A DNA stretch of 64,000 bases from Trichosphaerium sp. ATCC 40318 (GCA_038496445.1 JALMLS010000466.1:124001-188000), one strand, 5' to 3'. Shown: positions 1 to 11,993, numbered from the stretch's first letter. Notes: a model not told the origin generated them from the sequence alone. Made by a program: numbers and translations.

Positions 1-336
1 TTGGTTCAGCGTAGCTTAAAGCTGAAGTTGTCGATTGTCAAACCGCTCTTTAAATTCACCATGCTTTCTACTATCAACCCACCCTTGTACTGTTGTTGTC
101 CGTTTTGATACCATTGTGTACCCGCCAAATTGCACTCCATTAACATACTCTTTATGCATCTTGATTGGTCCGTTCTCATACCATTCCTTGTATTCACCAT
201 GTATCTCAGCATTAACAAAAGTAGTAAGTACTTTTAATTGCCCATTTGAAAACCACTCCTTGTGCACCCCATTTTCCATAGCATTGCTAACCTTGGGTGG
301 ACTGTGGCTTTGACAACATTTTTTTTGTTGAAACAT
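1..336 (-). pseudogene. MORN-like repeat protein fragment with two frame shifts, runs off the window
   Basis: Seen: repeated units of the form HGEYKEWYENG / VHKEWFSNG (charged-aromatic, then NG), typical of MORN-like or YwqK-type repeats. The first ATG on this strand is at 336. One repeat (WYQNGQQQYKGG) lies in a different frame from its neighbours, so reading through needs one base removed near 153 and one added near 105; no GT-AG intron fits. Its start lies 62 bp beyond the PNKP stop. Function is unknown; such repeats are found in membrane-linked and scaffold proteins. It may be a decaying gene, a frame-compensated variant or a sequence error, and the gene continues left of the window. Confidence 0.5.
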
Positions 337-398
337 CTCAAGGCTCACTTATGAAATAATGACGCTTGGTTAAAAATACAGCACAACAACTGAGGCTT

Positions 399-3149
399 TT
401 ATTTATGTGTCCATGAAAAAAATATCTTTTTTTCTGATGCATCAGAAAAAGTTGGTACAAAGTTAATATCGTGGACTTCTTTAATTCCTTCAGCAAGATT
501 TGGATAAGTATATTTCTTATTAAAAACATGATAAGCAATATCAGGGATTAGTTTCCTTTGCCCTTCTAGTCAAAAGAGTTAGAAAACATTTCACAAACAG
601 CTGAGTTTGTTTTTTCCTTTTCAGAGCAACCAAAGTGGCGTACTTGTCTTAAAGGTTCTCAATTGGTTCAAATGTCTGCACAAGTCCTTAGGCGCTAAAG
701 TAACAAAGCACCTCACAGGTACACCTGTGAAGAAAATAATAAGAAACAAAAGATAATGGATTACGTCTATTTTCATACCAAAAGATTTGGCGACTTTTAT
801 GTAACGTGCACGTGCAGCTGCATCAGGGTTTGTATTATCTATCACTATACTCTTTCCACTCTAAACAATATAATTAGCGTTATAACAAACAATTAGATAC
901 CGCCATACCCTAATACACTCTTTAGTCTTCTTAACGCATTTGTCTTGTGATCCAAGCTCATCCTGAGCCAAGTTAGTTTTTGACCGAAAGAAAAAAGTGA
1001 AGAAAGTGGCAACGCTTACCCTGCTTATACGAATGTAGCCTGCTGGGATCAAGTAACGCTTTACAAACGAAGATTTTCCAGATGCCTGTATACCAACCAT
1101 AATTATCATCTCTAGTTCATCAGATGTCAAGTTAGCCATACCAGACTAAATTCAACAGAGTTATGATAAATATTAACTTAGGTTTGTGTGTACCGGAAAT
1201 ACTTGAATGTTATTGGCTTTCACTTTCTTGTAATAAGCTTTAGGATCGAAACTATTCCAGCTCCATACTGTAGGTGGAGGGTCTCCATGAAAAAACTCTT
1301 CTGGCGTTTGAAATTGAATTCCAATGTTTGCAGCAAACTTTCTATTCAAAAAGTCAGTTAAGCGACAAAAAAAACAACAAGGTATACCTGTCACTACAAG
1401 AAAAATCTCCTGGCTTTAAAAAAAGATTAGTGAGGCGATTTACTACAATGTGAACGTACTCTACCAGCTGCATCGCCTACATACCTTTGAAAACAAGTGA
1501 GAAAAAAAACGTTTTGTACGGCAAATAAACTGTAAAAAAATGAACTAAAAAAAAATAGACGTACAAGCAGTTTGCCATATCTGGAGCTATTTTGTTGTTT
1601 GAGTAGTTAATCATATTATCCCACATTGTAGTATTTGGCTTTCTAAAATGATCTTTCTTTGATGAAATGAAAGCTTGCATTGGTACTCCAAGCTGTAGAC
1701 AAAACGGTAAACACCTTCAAAAAAAAAAAGAAAAAAAAAGATCAAGTACCCTTTGTATCATATCATCGATCTTTCCTGTTAAACTTTCTGGCGATTGTTT
1801 CTTTGAAGCAATACCAGCTTGATTTGTAAATATAACAATCTTGTATCCTTTATCATAAAAAAACTTAAGTCTAGTAACAACCTTGTCCGACCACCACTGC
1901 CAATCCTGCCAAACAAATTAAAAAAAAACACTACAGAAAAAAAACCCAAACAATGCCTGACAGCCCAGCAACGCCATCAAACACCAACAAGGCTTTTTTG
2001 GGACCAGTTGTAAAAACGTACTTTTCTGTTTTTTGGGAATTTATTTCCAGACTGTGTCTTGATCATCGTAGAGTCCTGTAGTCAGAGGTATCAGATAAAA
2101 CCATGGATTAATCATTTAGGATATCGCTTACCATATCCAATGATAGGATTTTGGCTGAACCATAGTCTGGGCCTGTCAATGCGTACAATGTATCGTATTG
2201 GTTCCATTTCAAAGCTTGAAGTCAAATTAGAGCGAAAAAAAACTACAAACTTGTTGGTACTCTGTATCCGTTGATAAGGGTTCATATGCTTCTGAGGACT
2301 ATTCTTTGGACTTCCACCTTTATATGCCTTATAAGGAGACGTTGCTGGGCTTTTTGTAGGGCTCTTAGCAGGACTCGATTGAGGGCTTGGATTAGGCCCA
2401 TCCTACACCAAACCAATAAGCACAAACAAGAAGAAAACAAGATACAGACAAATTAAAAAAAGTTCGTACAAGGTGAGTATGCCAAAACATCTCAAAATGC
2501 TCTGGGTTCTTTCTGTAGCAATTACGACCATACTGACACTCCCTTTTGGGTGTTGCAGGGAATTTATATGTCTTTGGTTTTTTACTTGGAGTGAAAGTAT
2601 CTTGATCTGGCAATTTTCTTTTTTTTGTTTCCGAGAACTGCAGAAAAAAAAGTCTGTTGTCAGATTAATTTTATTTTTGTTTAACACGCACGTTTGAAGG
2701 ATTACTATGGTTTTTATCAGGTGAAGCGCTCGGTTGGAAGCTTTTCTTTACTATAAAGGCGTCAGATGCTTTACTGACGACTATAAGACTAATTTTATCA
2801 CCTACAAATAGGATTAGCTGGTTTTATGCAGTTTTATCGCGTGTTACCGAGGAAAAGTTGATAATCTTTATTTCGTTCACAAATGATATTGTCGCCATCG
2901 TTTCTCATTATTCGTGCGCTATTTACACCCAACTGACAATTTTAATCAAAAAATGTAACTGCATTTACATACCGATTTAAGAAACAGCAAATTATCATCT
3001 CCAATACGTAACTGTATTTGTCTACGACTTATTTGCTTGTTTGGACTACCTATGTCTTTACGACCAATCTCTTTACTGTCACCAACTGTCTGTAGAAGAA
3101 CCCTACACATAGGGGATTCTACGACAAACGCTTCTGGTACCGTTTGCAT
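399..3149 (-). CDS. PNKP: Bifunctional polynucleotide phosphatase/kinase with FHA and PBZ domains
   Basis: DNA end-repair enzyme that removes 3'-phosphates and phosphorylates 5'-OH ends. Order seen: N-terminal FHA domain (RKQIQL-like core and LGVNSARIM), a PBZ zinc finger (CQYGRNCYRKNPEHFEMFWH, about 2490-2560), an HAD-type phosphatase with DMDST nucleophile motif and VIFTNQAGI, YVGDAAGR and DFSCSDR motifs, then a P-loop kinase domain (GIQASGKSS) and DNTNPDAAARARY. The last exon (IPDIAYHVF...PNLAEGIKEV) joins in frame after a GTACGC intron and ends at 399. The start is the ATG at 3149. PBZ fingers bind poly(ADP-ribose); animal PNKP has no PBZ, so this domain order is a notable variant. All key motifs are intact. 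Confidence 0.93.
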
Positions 3150-3379
3150 TGTGACAAGTCCAAAATCAGACGCTTAAGATTTTGTTAAGCTAGTCCAAAT
3201 AAAAACGGCACGTGGATATAAAAAAATCTGTTTATTCCTCATGTGGGTTATTGGTTGATGTTTAAACCTCTTATTTTGTCGCCATTACTTGTTATTCATT
3301 TTGTACTAATGATTTTAGGCTTTTCTTTCAGAAACAAAGGTACAATTAAGTTAGCTTGAAAAAAAGTTAACAACTCATC

Positions 3380-4994
3380 ATGACATCTATTCCTGTCATT
3401 GATTTTACTCCATTTCATTCCAATACAGCATCAGAGTCGCAACGAAAGCAAACTGCGGCTCAAGTACGCATTCCGTTGAATTAAATGTTAGCCAAACAGC
3501 TAAATGTACCGTAGATTCATGAAGCGTGTAGTTCTATCGGGTATTACGCACAAATAACGCCACAGCTTACGTTTGTAGATTTCTGATAGCTAAAAACGTT
3601 GGCATTTCAGACAAAGAGGTCAAGGATCTCATAAACGTACTTCGCAAACGCTGTTTATAATGAAAATAGTTTAATAAAAATAATAGGTCTCATCTGACTT
3701 TTTTTCGCTGCCATTAGATGTTAAGGAGCAAGCTAAACGAGGCAGTGATAACAGAGGTACAAACAAGTCTTTCAGAGCCGTGAACTTCGTGGCCGGCGAC
3801 CAGGTCCCATGGGATTTAGCTGGGATGGTAGGCATCGGCCACGACATTCAGCGTAGTAGATAATCGTTGAATTGTTGTTGACCCTACACTGTTGTGAGTT
3901 AAGGAAATGTTTAGGCTATGTTGGAGTCCGTGTTGAACAACTTAATCCAAAAGACGAACAAGCAGACTACAAAGAGGCATTTAACATGATGCCTGATAAG
4001 AATAAATGGGTAGAAAGCTGTAAAGAAGGCACAATATTTAAGGACTCTTGTACATCATTTTACAAGACAGCTACAAAAGCAGCATCGGTACTTAAGACAC
4101 TTTGATTACAAATTGACGTTTGTCTCAAACAATAGGTTGTCCTTCGTGGTTACGAAGCTGCACTTGGATTAGAGAAAGATTTCTTTATTAACAACCATTT
4201 TAATGGTGGATCACATGCCAGTACACTTAGGATATTACATTATCCTGAATTCAAAAGGGTACCTTTTGTGTTTCCTATTTTTTTCTTCAAAAACAAACGA
4301 AAGAGAACTCTAACTTTTGAGTAGTCCGATATTCCTGATAAAGTACGAGCAGGTAAGGGATGATATCAAACAGTTAAATGTAGTATGTTTTTCTGAGAGT
4401 TTACAAAGGAGCACACTCGGACTATGGAAGTATAACATTACTTTGGCAAAATAACGTTGGTGGATTGCAGGTAGATTTCGCTTTGTTTTTGTTTCTTCCT
4501 CTACAACTTTTATGAATAGGTGCAAGATGCTCAAGGGAAATGGCATTTTGTTCCACCTGTATCTGGTGGACAATGTATAGTTAATACTGCTGACTTGCTA
4601 ATGCAATGGACAAATGATCACTACATTTCGTAAGTGAATATTTAAACTTCACTATTAAAAACTTTTGATTGACAATGTTATTGTAGTACTAGACATCGTG
4701 TTATAGATCCTCCTGGAGTTAATGATTCTAGTACAGTTCCTCAACGTTTTAGGTACAGTTTTTTTGTTGTGTTAACTGAGCTGACGTGCTGTTTAGTGTT
4801 GCTTTTTTTGTACACCCAGGTACTAAATATTTCTTGTTAACAAACAAAACAGTACTTATTGATACCCAGCTGACGCCACATTAATACAACCACTGGAAAG
4901 TTCATCTCTACCTAAAGAATCTAAAAGTAAATACGAGCCTGTAACAGCTGGTAAATACCTTCAACAACGCTTGGAAGCTACATACATAAAATGA
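3380..4994 (+). CDS. 2-oxoglutarate/Fe(II) oxygenase, isopenicillin-N-synthase-like
   Basis: Cytosolic 2OG-Fe(II) dioxygenase of the IPNS/DIOX family; substrate not predictable. Starts MTSIPVIDFTPF. Then come the conserved CSSIGFLIAKNVG segment, RGYVGV, the jelly-roll HSDYGSITLL (Fe ligands His and Asp), GLQ...WHFVPP, VNTADLLMQWTNDHY, and RHRVIDPPG with the distal His and 2OG-binding region. The C-terminus KYEPVTAGKYLQQRLEATY is the usual family ending. It has many introns of about 40 nt; one is much longer (3757-3914) and holds a GC-rich hairpin. Length is about that of the family and all iron ligands are present. Confidence 0.88.
3781..3850 (+). ncRNA. Candidate intron-encoded structured RNA (snoRNA-like hairpin)
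   Basis: It lies inside a 158-nt intron (3757-3914), about three times the local norm. The segment is clearly richer in G+C than other introns here. A perfect 8-bp stem is formed by CGTGGCCG (3788-3795) and CGGCCACG (3836-3843), with TGAA/TTCA flanking pairs and a possible inner TCCCA/TGGGA stem. An ANANNA-type sequence (AGATAA) follows near 3858, as in an H box, but no clear ACA tail was found. An H/ACA-like guide RNA is an inference. The segment could also be read as an open frame, but skipping it restores the oxygenase motif RGYVGV exactly. Confidence 0.4.
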
Positions 4995-5246
4995 AAATAA
5001 AATGAAAAGAGCTACAGGCTCATTGCCCGGAAGAATCAGTGATACTAATATTGTTTACTAATACAAAGATACCCTGAAAGCATTTTATATTTTACATACA
5101 CTCTTGGACATCTAAAAGAATGAAAAAGAGACCGAGGTTGATAACCAGGTCAAGAGAAGGTCAATTTTGGTTTTTTTTTTTTTGGAATAAATTACACTTT
5201 TTTGGAGAGAGCCAAAGAAGAATCCAATGTATAAGAAAGTCAAGCA
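4995..5246. other. Convergent 3' intergenic gap
   Basis: AT-rich sequence with a run of T near 5168-5181 between the ends of the oxygenase (+) and the RhoGEF (-). No coding signal seen. Confidence 0.5.
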
Positions 5247-7041
5247 TTATGAGTTTGTTTTGATCAAAGCAGGTGTGACCTTGATATTACTAACAAGTTT
5301 TTTTGCTAAAAGGCACGTGTTAGTGTTCAAAAATACTCCAAAAAGAAAGAGGTCTTGTTTTTTTTTTTTGGTTTCCAAAAGTTTTAACAGTAAAAAAATT
5401 GCGTGTACCTTTTGTCATTTTAACTTTGCTGGCTAGTTCATTAATATCATGACTCCACTTTTTAACAAGTTCCTTATCTTTTGAAAAAATTTGAAATTCT
5501 CGACTTCCAATGACGTTGACGTATTCCTGAAGAAAAAGTTAGTTCATTTTCAAGGCATATAAAAATAATTAAAAAAAGCAGCCCTCAGTGAGATTAACAC
5601 TATCAGTCAAATATTGCTACAATAGTAATAAAAAGATTGTTTTGCCTTTCGTCATAAAATAAGGCAAATGCAGCGAGTTCTTGTGTCACAAAGGGTATTT
5701 CTTGTCACATGTTTTTTGTTCAAAAAAAAAAAAACGTTTCAACAACTTGTTGTGGAAACAGGTCATTACTTAAAACGTACCATAAAGTGTAATTTGTTTC
5801 CTTCAGCTACTGTCGTTGTATTCTCCAAATAACATACTTGTATCTGATCATAATAATGACATTTTCTCCAATCTTCCATTTCTTTAAAAACCATCAAAAT
5901 ATCAGAACATAAAAGAACATGAACAGGTTGATCTTCGCCAATATAAAAGTCATTGTTCCTGTTAACCAAAACGCGATGTGGAGCTATAATAGGAACTGTG
6001 TTTTTCCTCATTTTAAGCTTATCTTGAATATTCATCAATACCATACGATCTTGAGCAAGTTTCCCTGTTTCATTCATTTCAGAGCAAATATCTTGTAAAA
6101 TTTTTATAGCTTCTTCAAGTAAAGGAAAGTCCAAGTGCTCTGGTGGTGTATACTTTTGTACTGCTTTAAGTAACAGAACATAACGTGGTACACCTTATCA
6201 ATGTAAGTATAAGAAATTCGAGGTTTTTGCATGTACGTTGAACAGGCATGATTAAAAGAGATTCTAAGTTACTATCTTTTAACAATTTTTGTTTTTCAAT
6301 TTGTTCGATTTGTGCTCTGAATTTCTTATCCTGTTTTAGCTTATCTAGCGTTTCTATGATACAAACAATAAGTTAATACAACATTAAACGTGTGCTTACT
6401 TATTGCTTCAGCATAGGTTTCGATATAGACCTTGTAGGCTTTAAAGAATCCGGCCTAATGGATTTTTTTAACAAATAAAAAAAATCACTTGCAACAACAT
6501 ACCATCCGCACAAATAGCTCCCCTACTTATGTGTTAGTACATGTTCATAAAAGATTTTCTCTCATACCTATTTGATCCTTTCTAGGGTCAAATCCTGACA
6601 CTTTTTCTGTCAAAGCTACAGAAAGACGTTTATTCAATTCCAAGATAACATCAAGACCCTAAATCAAAAAGGTCACTACTGAACCACTCACTCTACAAAT
6701 AACACTTACCTCAAAAATTAAGTCACAATCCTTTCTAGGTAATGACTTTGGGTATTTAGTTGAGAACTCTTCAAGTGGAGCACGATATTTATACGTAATC
6801 TTCTCCAAAGACTCAACGTATCTAATTTCGGAATCTCTACAAAAAAAGAAAAAAATATTAGCTTCATGCGCGTATCTGGCTTGTACTTACCTTATCTCCT
6901 GCACTGCGTATACACGCTTGTTCCATTTTACAGGGAGTGATTTCATACCAAGTGGGTTACTAGATACGAGCGTGACAAGACGAATAGGCCTGGATTGGTT
7001 CCATCTGTCATCTATCGTAAAATATACAGCATGCGGAATTA
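5247..7041 (-). CDS. Rho guanine nucleotide exchange factor, DH-PH domains (5' end unresolved)
   Basis: Exchange factor acting on Rho/Rac GTPases at the membrane. Seen: a DH domain starting with DSEIRYVESLEKITYKYRAPL (CR1), GLDVILELNKRL and SGFDPRKDQIG, the CR3-like RYVLLLKAVQKYTPPEH...LDFPLLEEAIKIL, then a PH domain (APHRVLVNRNN, HVLLCSDILMVFK, EYVNVIGSREFQIFS, LVKKWSHDINEL). A final exon ending ALIKTNS* joins through a GTACAC intron. Coding is firm up to 7041; an ATG at 7395 (MVGHW) could be an upstream exon but its splice phase does not fit. Small for a RhoGEF, with no other domain seen. Confidence 0.82.
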
Positions 7042-7395
7042 CTACAACAAAGATTTAGATCCTTCAAACGAAACCACGTGGCAAAAACAGTGAGCTTTTT
7101 ACTCACTAAAAATATAAGCGCTTTAATTTGATGCAGCAAGTAATACCATTTAGCGTTAGAATACAAGAGGCCACGATCAATTTTTTATGAAATTTTCGTC
7201 ATCCAAAAAACGAAAAAAAAAAAAAAGAAAAGGAAAGTAAGCGCTTCGTATCCACGTGCGTTAAAACGGTTTGTTTTAAAAGCACGAAAGGAGTATGTGA
7301 ACTTTAGTATTATGTATTGCAGGCTTTGTAGTAATTTCGTTTCAAGAAGGAATAGAGGATGAATCAACAAAGACAACGTACCAATGGCCAACCAT

Positions 7396-7769
7396 GCAAA
7401 TAAAGTTAAAGAAATAAGTAGAACTAAGTGACTTGCTAGTAATACGCTAATAATGCTTTAAAACAATAGAAAACGCGTGTGATACGCTGTTTATAAGCTA
7501 TTTATGAGTATGTACCTTAATGAAAAAAAAAGCGCCACAAAAATAACTACATAGTTGCCCAATAGGTCATGTATGTTACCCAGAGTACGTTTTACGCTTA
7601 ATTCAGTTGTATTAATATTCTTGGCGGTCAAAAAACTCTGCCAGTCGCAAAACCACAATTGAGACATTTCATGCTATGGTGGGGAGATTTTGTGCTAGAA
7701 AGAGCAAAAAAGAAGCGCCGTTGAACCAAGTACGACCTTTAAAATCTTACTTGACCTGGAAACGAGGCT
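7396..7769. promoter_or_regulatory. Divergent intergenic region, RhoGEF / lipase
   Basis: AT-rich; no gene or clear promoter element recognised. CACGTG palindromes lie just left, at about 7074 and 7254. Confidence 0.3.
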
Positions 7770-9125
7770 ATGAAGATTGTGCTACTATTTGCTACCCTAT
7801 TGGTGGCGTTTACTGTTGCTAATGGCTCAGCTGATGGTGCAGGTAGCCAGAATCGGACTATTTAAAATGACATTTTAACGAGTTTACGTTATAAAGGTCT
7901 AGATACGATGAAAAAGTACCTGAAACACTCATACAGTACATATTGTAGTCCTGCATTAGTAGCAAACAGAACTTGTTATTGGTACGCTCTAATTAATGAT
8001 ATAAGCGCTGATACTGATAGGTGCGACAGATTACCTCCTGTACAAATGATTGGAGGTTTTTATGACAAAAAAACAGATACATACGGCTACGTCGGCGTAG
8101 AAAGCAATGAAAGTACGCGTTATTTCGAAAATAGAAGGTGCTCATCCTTTTTTAAGTAATCATCGCTTTCCGTGGTACCTTCTTGTCTAGTATACCAAAT
8201 ATCGTAACAGATTTAAAGTCTGTCAAACCAGTGCGTATGTACAAGAAACAATTTACAAACGAAATGTCAAGATATAGACATGTCGCTCACTTTGAGCTTT
8301 AGCTTATGGTAATAGTTCAACAATTAAAGTAGCTGAAGGCTTCTATGAAGCCTGGTTAAGCGTTGAACAAAAGGTATTAAGACTAGCCAGTATTGCACGC
8401 GCAAAGCACCCTCAGTCACCAGTACGAAGAAGAAGTTTTGATAAAATAAATCTAAACTGCTTTTAGATTATTGTGACTGGTCACTCTCTTGGTGCTTCAT
8501 TGGCGTCATTGTGCGCCGCTAGTCTATTTAATAATGGATATACTAATATTCAAGTGTGGACGTATGGTTCACCAAGGACAGGAAATGAAGCTTTTAAAGA
8601 CATGTTAAGCAAAGCACGTGAAACCTTTTTTTTTTTGTTTGTTTACTCAAAAAGCTAAACTTCTTACATTTTGTTGTTTAGGAATTGACTATGAGCGTTA
8701 GAGTTGTAAACCAACGCGATATAGTGCCAAGAGTACCTTTGAAAATAATGGGATTTTGGCATATGCCAACAGAGCATTGGTTCCCAAAAAACACTACAAC
8801 ATGGCGTGTTTGTGATGGGTCAGGTGAAGATGAACATTGTCAAGATTCTCTCATTATTGCAAGTAGCATTTACAATCACTTGAGTTACCTTGGTGTATCA
8901 TGGTTTTCAGGTGCCATAAAAGGTAAGGACACAAGCAAACTTGTTTTCGAACTAAGATCAGTTGTCACAATTTTTTTGCCTTACTATGTATTCCACCTCA
9001 TCTCATTGCATGAACTAACGATATAAATTATCATAAAACTAACCCTATTATATTAAGGTTGTGGATTTGGTATAATCATTGATGAAGCGACATTGCGAAG
9101 TGCACAACAGCAAAAAAATGAATAA
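7770..9125 (+). CDS. Secreted class 3 (Rhizomucor-type) lipase
   Basis: Triacylglycerol lipase-like alpha/beta hydrolase. Begins with a signal peptide (MKIVLLFATLLVAFTVANGSADG). Seen: IIIAFRGT (strand before the oxyanion hole), the nucleophile elbow VTGHSLGASLASL (Ser), YGSPRTGNEAF, NQRDIVPRVP (Asp), and H in YNHLSYLG, giving the Ser-Asp-His triad. Several Cys residues suit disulphides in a secreted enzyme. The intron before IIIAFRGT starts GTACGCG and is 44 nt; splicing there restores the motif. Ends in a short Gln/Lys-rich tail. Likely for uptake of external lipid. Confidence 0.9.
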
Positions 9126-9353
9126 AATAAAGATTATATTGACAAAAATTTTTATATTCTATTACACGTGACTTTGACTTTTCAACACGTTTTTACATAT
9201 CCCATAAATAGTGTACTGCAGAAAACCAAAAATAATCATACTAGTTTTAACAACTACATTGTTTATTTAACAAGAAAAAAAGAGGACGATAACAACAAGT
9301 TACCGAAGACCTTTCTTTCTTTTTTTTTCCTTCTTTCCATAAGAATTATTTGC

Positions 9354-10224
9354 TTACTTTTTTAGCAACTTGACCATCTCTTCACCTACACTAGTAGCAG
9401 ATGCAGGGTTTTGTCCAGTTACAAGACGCTCATCAACAACAACATGGTTCTGCCAATCTGGTTTACCAACGAATTTAGCGCCACGTTCTCCCAATTTTGT
9501 TTCAAGAAGGAAAGGCATTGTTGAAGTCAATTTCATAACTTCTTCTTCACTGTTGGTGAATGATGTTACTTTCTTTCCATCAACAAGGTATTTTCCGTTG
9601 GATAGCTTGATAGGAACAAGGCCAACTAGAAGAACACGGTAAGAGATAGAACAGAAGACGAAAAACAGAAAAAAAACGCTAGAAATCCAAATTCGTTTGA
9701 AAGGTACCTGGTCCATGGCATACAGCGGCTACTACGCCACCATTCTCGTATACCTTTGCTGCAACTGCACCTACAGCTTCATCCTCAGGAAGATCCCACA
9801 TTGGTCCGTGACCACCTGGGTAGAAAACAGCGACGTAATCGGCAGGGTTCACTTTCGAGGTGACAAGTGTATTTTGCATGCGCTTTTGAATATCAGCGTC
9901 ATTGTAAAAGCTATACTAGCGTCAGGAGGTGTAGTTTTGACTTGTTTTGCGTACAATTTTGATGCCTCATCTTTGTCTTTGTATTGCTCAGCGCTACCGA
10001 CATCACAAGGTGTTGGTCCTCCCTTTGGGCTATATGGCAGCCGTTAGCATTTAGATTGAAAAAAAAACGTATTCTTACGAAGAGAAGTCAATTGCGAAAC
10101 CAGCTTTAGTGAGAACAGCGTATGGGTGAGCGATTTCAGGCAAGTAATAACCAGTTGGTTTGTGTTCGGTATTGTTACCCATCTTGGAGTTATTTGTGAT
10201 GATAAAGAGGATCTTTGAAGACAT
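9354..10224 (-). CDS. DJ-1/PfpI family protein (Hsp31/glyoxalase III type)
   Basis: Class I glutamine amidotransferase-like fold. Seen: [16 protein letters not shown] start, [14 protein letters not shown], a proline-rich [24 protein letters not shown], the nucleophile elbow VAAVCHGPG (Cys), then [11 protein letters not shown] and [17 protein letters not shown] near the end. The motif set is that of Hsp31-like DJ-1 proteins, which detoxify methylglyoxal or act as stress proteins. Start is the ATG at 10224; another ATG lies upstream in frame but in sequence without conservation. Divergent from the Fap7 gene. Confidence 0.9.
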
Positions 10225-10291
10225 GATGTGTTGTTCTATGTGTTTGAATTGTTTAGTACTGATATTAATAAGTTTGACAAGAGTACAAAAT

Positions 10292-10527
10292 GAATTCGTT
10301 TCCGGTTCCTCGGCGTTTTTTTTTAGACGAATTCTGTACATTTCTCCGCCGAAAACGACATCCCTGTAAACACTACTATTTGGCTCTATGCCGTTGAAGT
10401 GTCTGACACTTAGAGAGAAATGCGAATTCTGTTTATCGTCAACACCATCAAAGTCAAAATATCCGATACGGTAACTGGTGGATAATCTTTGATTAACTAC
10501 GACTGCCGCTTAGTGGTTGGCGAATTC
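10292..10527. promoter_or_regulatory. Divergent promoter with four GAATTC copies
   Basis: GAATTC occurs at 10292, 10329, 10424 and 10522, three of them as CGAATTCT, between the divergent DJ-1 and Fap7 starts. The last two gaps are about 95 and 98 bp. An AGTGTC-T-GACACT inverted repeat lies at 10399-10411. A shared regulatory element is inferred. Confidence 0.4.
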
Positions 10528-10742
10528 TACTTTGAAAGTAACCGTCGTTGAGTACGTTATCTTTGTAACAACTTTCATGATTTGCGCCTGCTACCACAAG
10601 TGTCAGTACATTTCAGCCTCGTTTTTACTCGAAACTGCTGGGCATTTCAGACTACAAAGGTTTCAGATCGCTGACACTTTGAACATTTACCAAGTCGGAT
10701 TTTTTCTTCAATTTTGTTTAAAGTTACTTCACCGCACTCCCT

Positions 10743-11522
10743 ATGGCGAATATACTCGTTTGTGGTACTCCTGGAACAGGTAGTGCTGTTTTTATTGGAT
10801 TAGTCGTTTATTTTTCTCAATTCCATAGGCAAATCTACGCTTGGTAAAGCTATTGCAGACCGCTTAGGGTTGGTTTCTATTGGTAAAAACGCTATTTATT
10901 ATTTAAAATTAACAAACTGAAGAACTAAGCAAGCTGGTCGCTGAAAAGGAGTTGCATGATGGATATGATAAAGAACACGGCTCATATTTGTACAATGAAG
11001 ATAAGGTAGGTCATTTCAAACTAAATCAGCGTAACAATAAGATATGTGACCACTTGGAAGATATAATGGCGAAAAAGAACGTTGTTCTCGATTTTCACGA
11101 TTGCCATTTTTTTCCTGAACGTTGGTTTGGCCTTGTCATTGTACTACGAACGTCAAACGATGTTCTATATCCTAGACTTGCAGCAAGAGGTACTAATACA
11201 AACTATAACAAGTATTTCATGCTCATTTATGAGCGTAGGATACAGTAAAGAGAAGATACAAGAGAATGTCGAAGCAGAAATTATGAGAGTCATATTGGAC
11301 GAGGCAGTGGATAGCTACAGGTACATAAACATTCTTGATATAGTCTCTAATGATCGAGTATAGACCTGAAGTACTGGTAGAACTAAACAGTAACACAATA
11401 GGTAAGCTGGAGAAGCATTAAAAAATAAATAGAAAAAAAACTTACTTTTATTAGATGACATGGAACAAAATGTAGAACGCGTTTATAATTGGTGGCAACA
11501 GCAGCTAAACAACCAATCTTGA
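10743..11522 (+). CDS. FAP7: Adenylate kinase isoenzyme 6 / Fap7 (ribosome biogenesis NTPase)
   Basis: Small nuclear P-loop NTPase needed for 20S pre-rRNA cleavage in 40S maturation. Seen: MANILVCGTPGTGKSTLGKAIADRL (Walker A, split by an intron after GTPGTG), ELHDGYDKEHGSY, VVLDFHDCHFFPERWF, the Walker-B-like region then VVLRTSNDVLYPRLAARGYSKEKIQENVEAEIM, and a tail ending in VYNWWQQQLNNQS. Matches the family end to end, with about five short introns. Confidence 0.93.
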
Positions 11523-11993
11523 TTTATGTACAACACAATACGCCAACTCCCACCACACGCACGTGGCTACGCGTAGCAGTTCATTATTTAGAAATTTTGC
11601 AATTGCTACGCGCACGTGCTTCGTTTTTGAAAAAAATACTTGTAAACGTGCTTGGTAGTAGAATAAAATTCTGCTTGTACAAGATAAGTAAATGAAAACT
11701 TCGCAAAAATTTTGGATTTTCCCTGAACCGATTTTGGCAGTCAAAAGTACTGAACCGGCAAATAATAATACCTACTAACTCTACGGACGCACGTAGCTGG
11801 GTTTGGGTGGTGTATTGTAGTTGTGACTCTGCTGTGATTCCAAAAGCACATAGGTGAGTTTTATAGACGTTGTAGGATGCTATACTCACCAACTACGTCA
11901 CCAAACAGTTCACCTGGTTAGTTGTAGTAGATTGCGCTCCTGTGGTTACTTACGAGCTTGTAGGGAAAGCACCGGCGCCAAGGCACCTCGAAC
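11523..11993. other. Intergenic region with a 12-bp palindrome
   Basis: No gene recognised. Holds the perfect palindrome GCTACGCGTAGC (11566-11577) and two CACGTG sites nearby. Open frames on the minus strand here lack conserved motifs. Confidence 0.4.

Noticed and set aside
5227-5436. Plus-strand frame of 69 codons
   Set aside because: Antisense to the last exons of the RhoGEF gene, which join in phase.
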